Under the pieces are notes generated by a model. That model did not search any database and had not been told where the DNA came from. It was given only the letters and a program-made list of their open reading frames with translations. Source: Lachnospiraceae bacterium (GTDB lineage Bacteria; Bacillota; Clostridia; Lachnospirales; Lachnospiraceae). From it: a stretch of DNA of 64,000 bases. The position numbers and the translations under genes were made by a program. The DNA is taken from positions 1-64,000 of the forward strand of contig CAJTDL010000007.1 in assembly GCA_910575035.1 (NCBI GenBank). The letters run 5' to 3'. Below are positions 63,817 through 64,000 of this stretch, piece by piece (within the stretch, counting starts at the first letter, position 1; each line of letters starts with the position of its first letter).

Positions 63817-64000
63817 TCATTTGATTCGGTACATATGGTTCAGCGGCCCATTTCCTTTTCCAAGATCCATGCCATCCGCAATGGCTCCTGTAATGTATTC
63901 CTTTGCCCTCCTTGCGCTTTCTTCCATGCTAAGGCCACAGGCAAGGCCGCAGGCAAGGGCTGAGGACAGAGTGCATCCTGTCCCATGGGTATTGGGGTTA
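63817..64000 (-). CDS. thiD: Hydroxymethylpyrimidine/phosphomethylpyrimidine kinase, C-terminal part
   Basis: The open frame enters from the right edge. Its first visible residues are NPNTHGTGCTLSSALACGLA, the anion-hole and catalytic-aspartate-proximal motif of the ribokinase-like ThiD family (HGTGCTLSSALA), and it ends LGKGNGPLNHMYRIK. ThiD phosphorylates the pyrimidine precursor of thiamine. Only 60 residues are in the window. A fusion with another thi domain cannot be excluded. Confidence 0.85.
   Translation of the reverse strand, partial: NPNTHGTGCTLSSALACGLACGLSMEESARRAKEYITGAIADGMDLGKGNGPLNHMYRIK

Overview
The window looks like a chromosome segment of a Gram-positive anaerobic Clostridia, most probably a Lachnospiraceae-type gut bacterium. 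Four things point there. The S10-spc ribosomal cluster runs into adk, map, a KOW-domain protein and infA. Nearly every gene has a strong AGGAGG-like ribosome binding site. There is a ClpP/TepA-like protease, a glycolytic gap/pgk/tpiA block, and large secreted proteins with FIVAR, Ig-like and BspA-type leucine-rich repeats. Most genes lie on the minus strand. No tRNA, rRNA, CRISPR array, transposase or phage gene was seen.

Layout. At 1-18 kb a minus-strand run carries metY, glgA, a ClpP-like protease, ftsK/spoIIIE, fhs, folD, a zinc-ribbon/TPR membrane protein, pheA, a DUF815 ATPase, an exopolyphosphatase-family protein, polyphosphate kinase and a HAD phosphatase. At 18.1 kb ssrA (tmRNA) lies on the plus strand, followed by tgt on the minus strand. 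At 20.2-24.5 kb is an accessory cassette: a TetR regulator facing a minus-strand operon of a 23-residue ORF, a stand-alone condensation-domain protein, an acyl carrier protein and an AMP-forming ligase. It is a minimal NRPS-like set with no known product. An alpha/beta hydrolase and aroC follow. At 27-40 kb is the ribosomal protein cluster, transcribed leftward from rpsJ to infA with a structured leader and a clear promoter. At 41-44 kb are galU, a DUF1934 protein and murI, then a broken aldo/keto reductase. At 45-53 kb are two large secreted proteins, one with 13 near-identical 78-residue repeats. At 54-60 kb are tpiA, pgk, gap and a complete three-gene AmmeMemoRadiSam set. At 60-64 kb are asnA with a structured leader, a double-Nudix protein, a lipoprotein and the end of thiD.

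The most distinctive layer is a family of short non-autonomous mobile elements with GTTACTATTC-like terminal inverted repeats and 8-bp target duplications. Four copies have matching or nearly matching duplications (20172, 24297, 43915, 53572) and there are decayed relics. One copy sits between the 23-residue ORF and the condensation-domain gene. Removing it in thought places the ribosome binding site of the condensation gene directly after the stop codon of the small ORF, which makes the small ORF the likely first cistron of that operon. Two other repeat families occur: one touching the stop codons of map and gap, and one near 40.7 and 44.9 kb.

All calls come from reading the sequence and knowledge of protein families. 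No database search was run.
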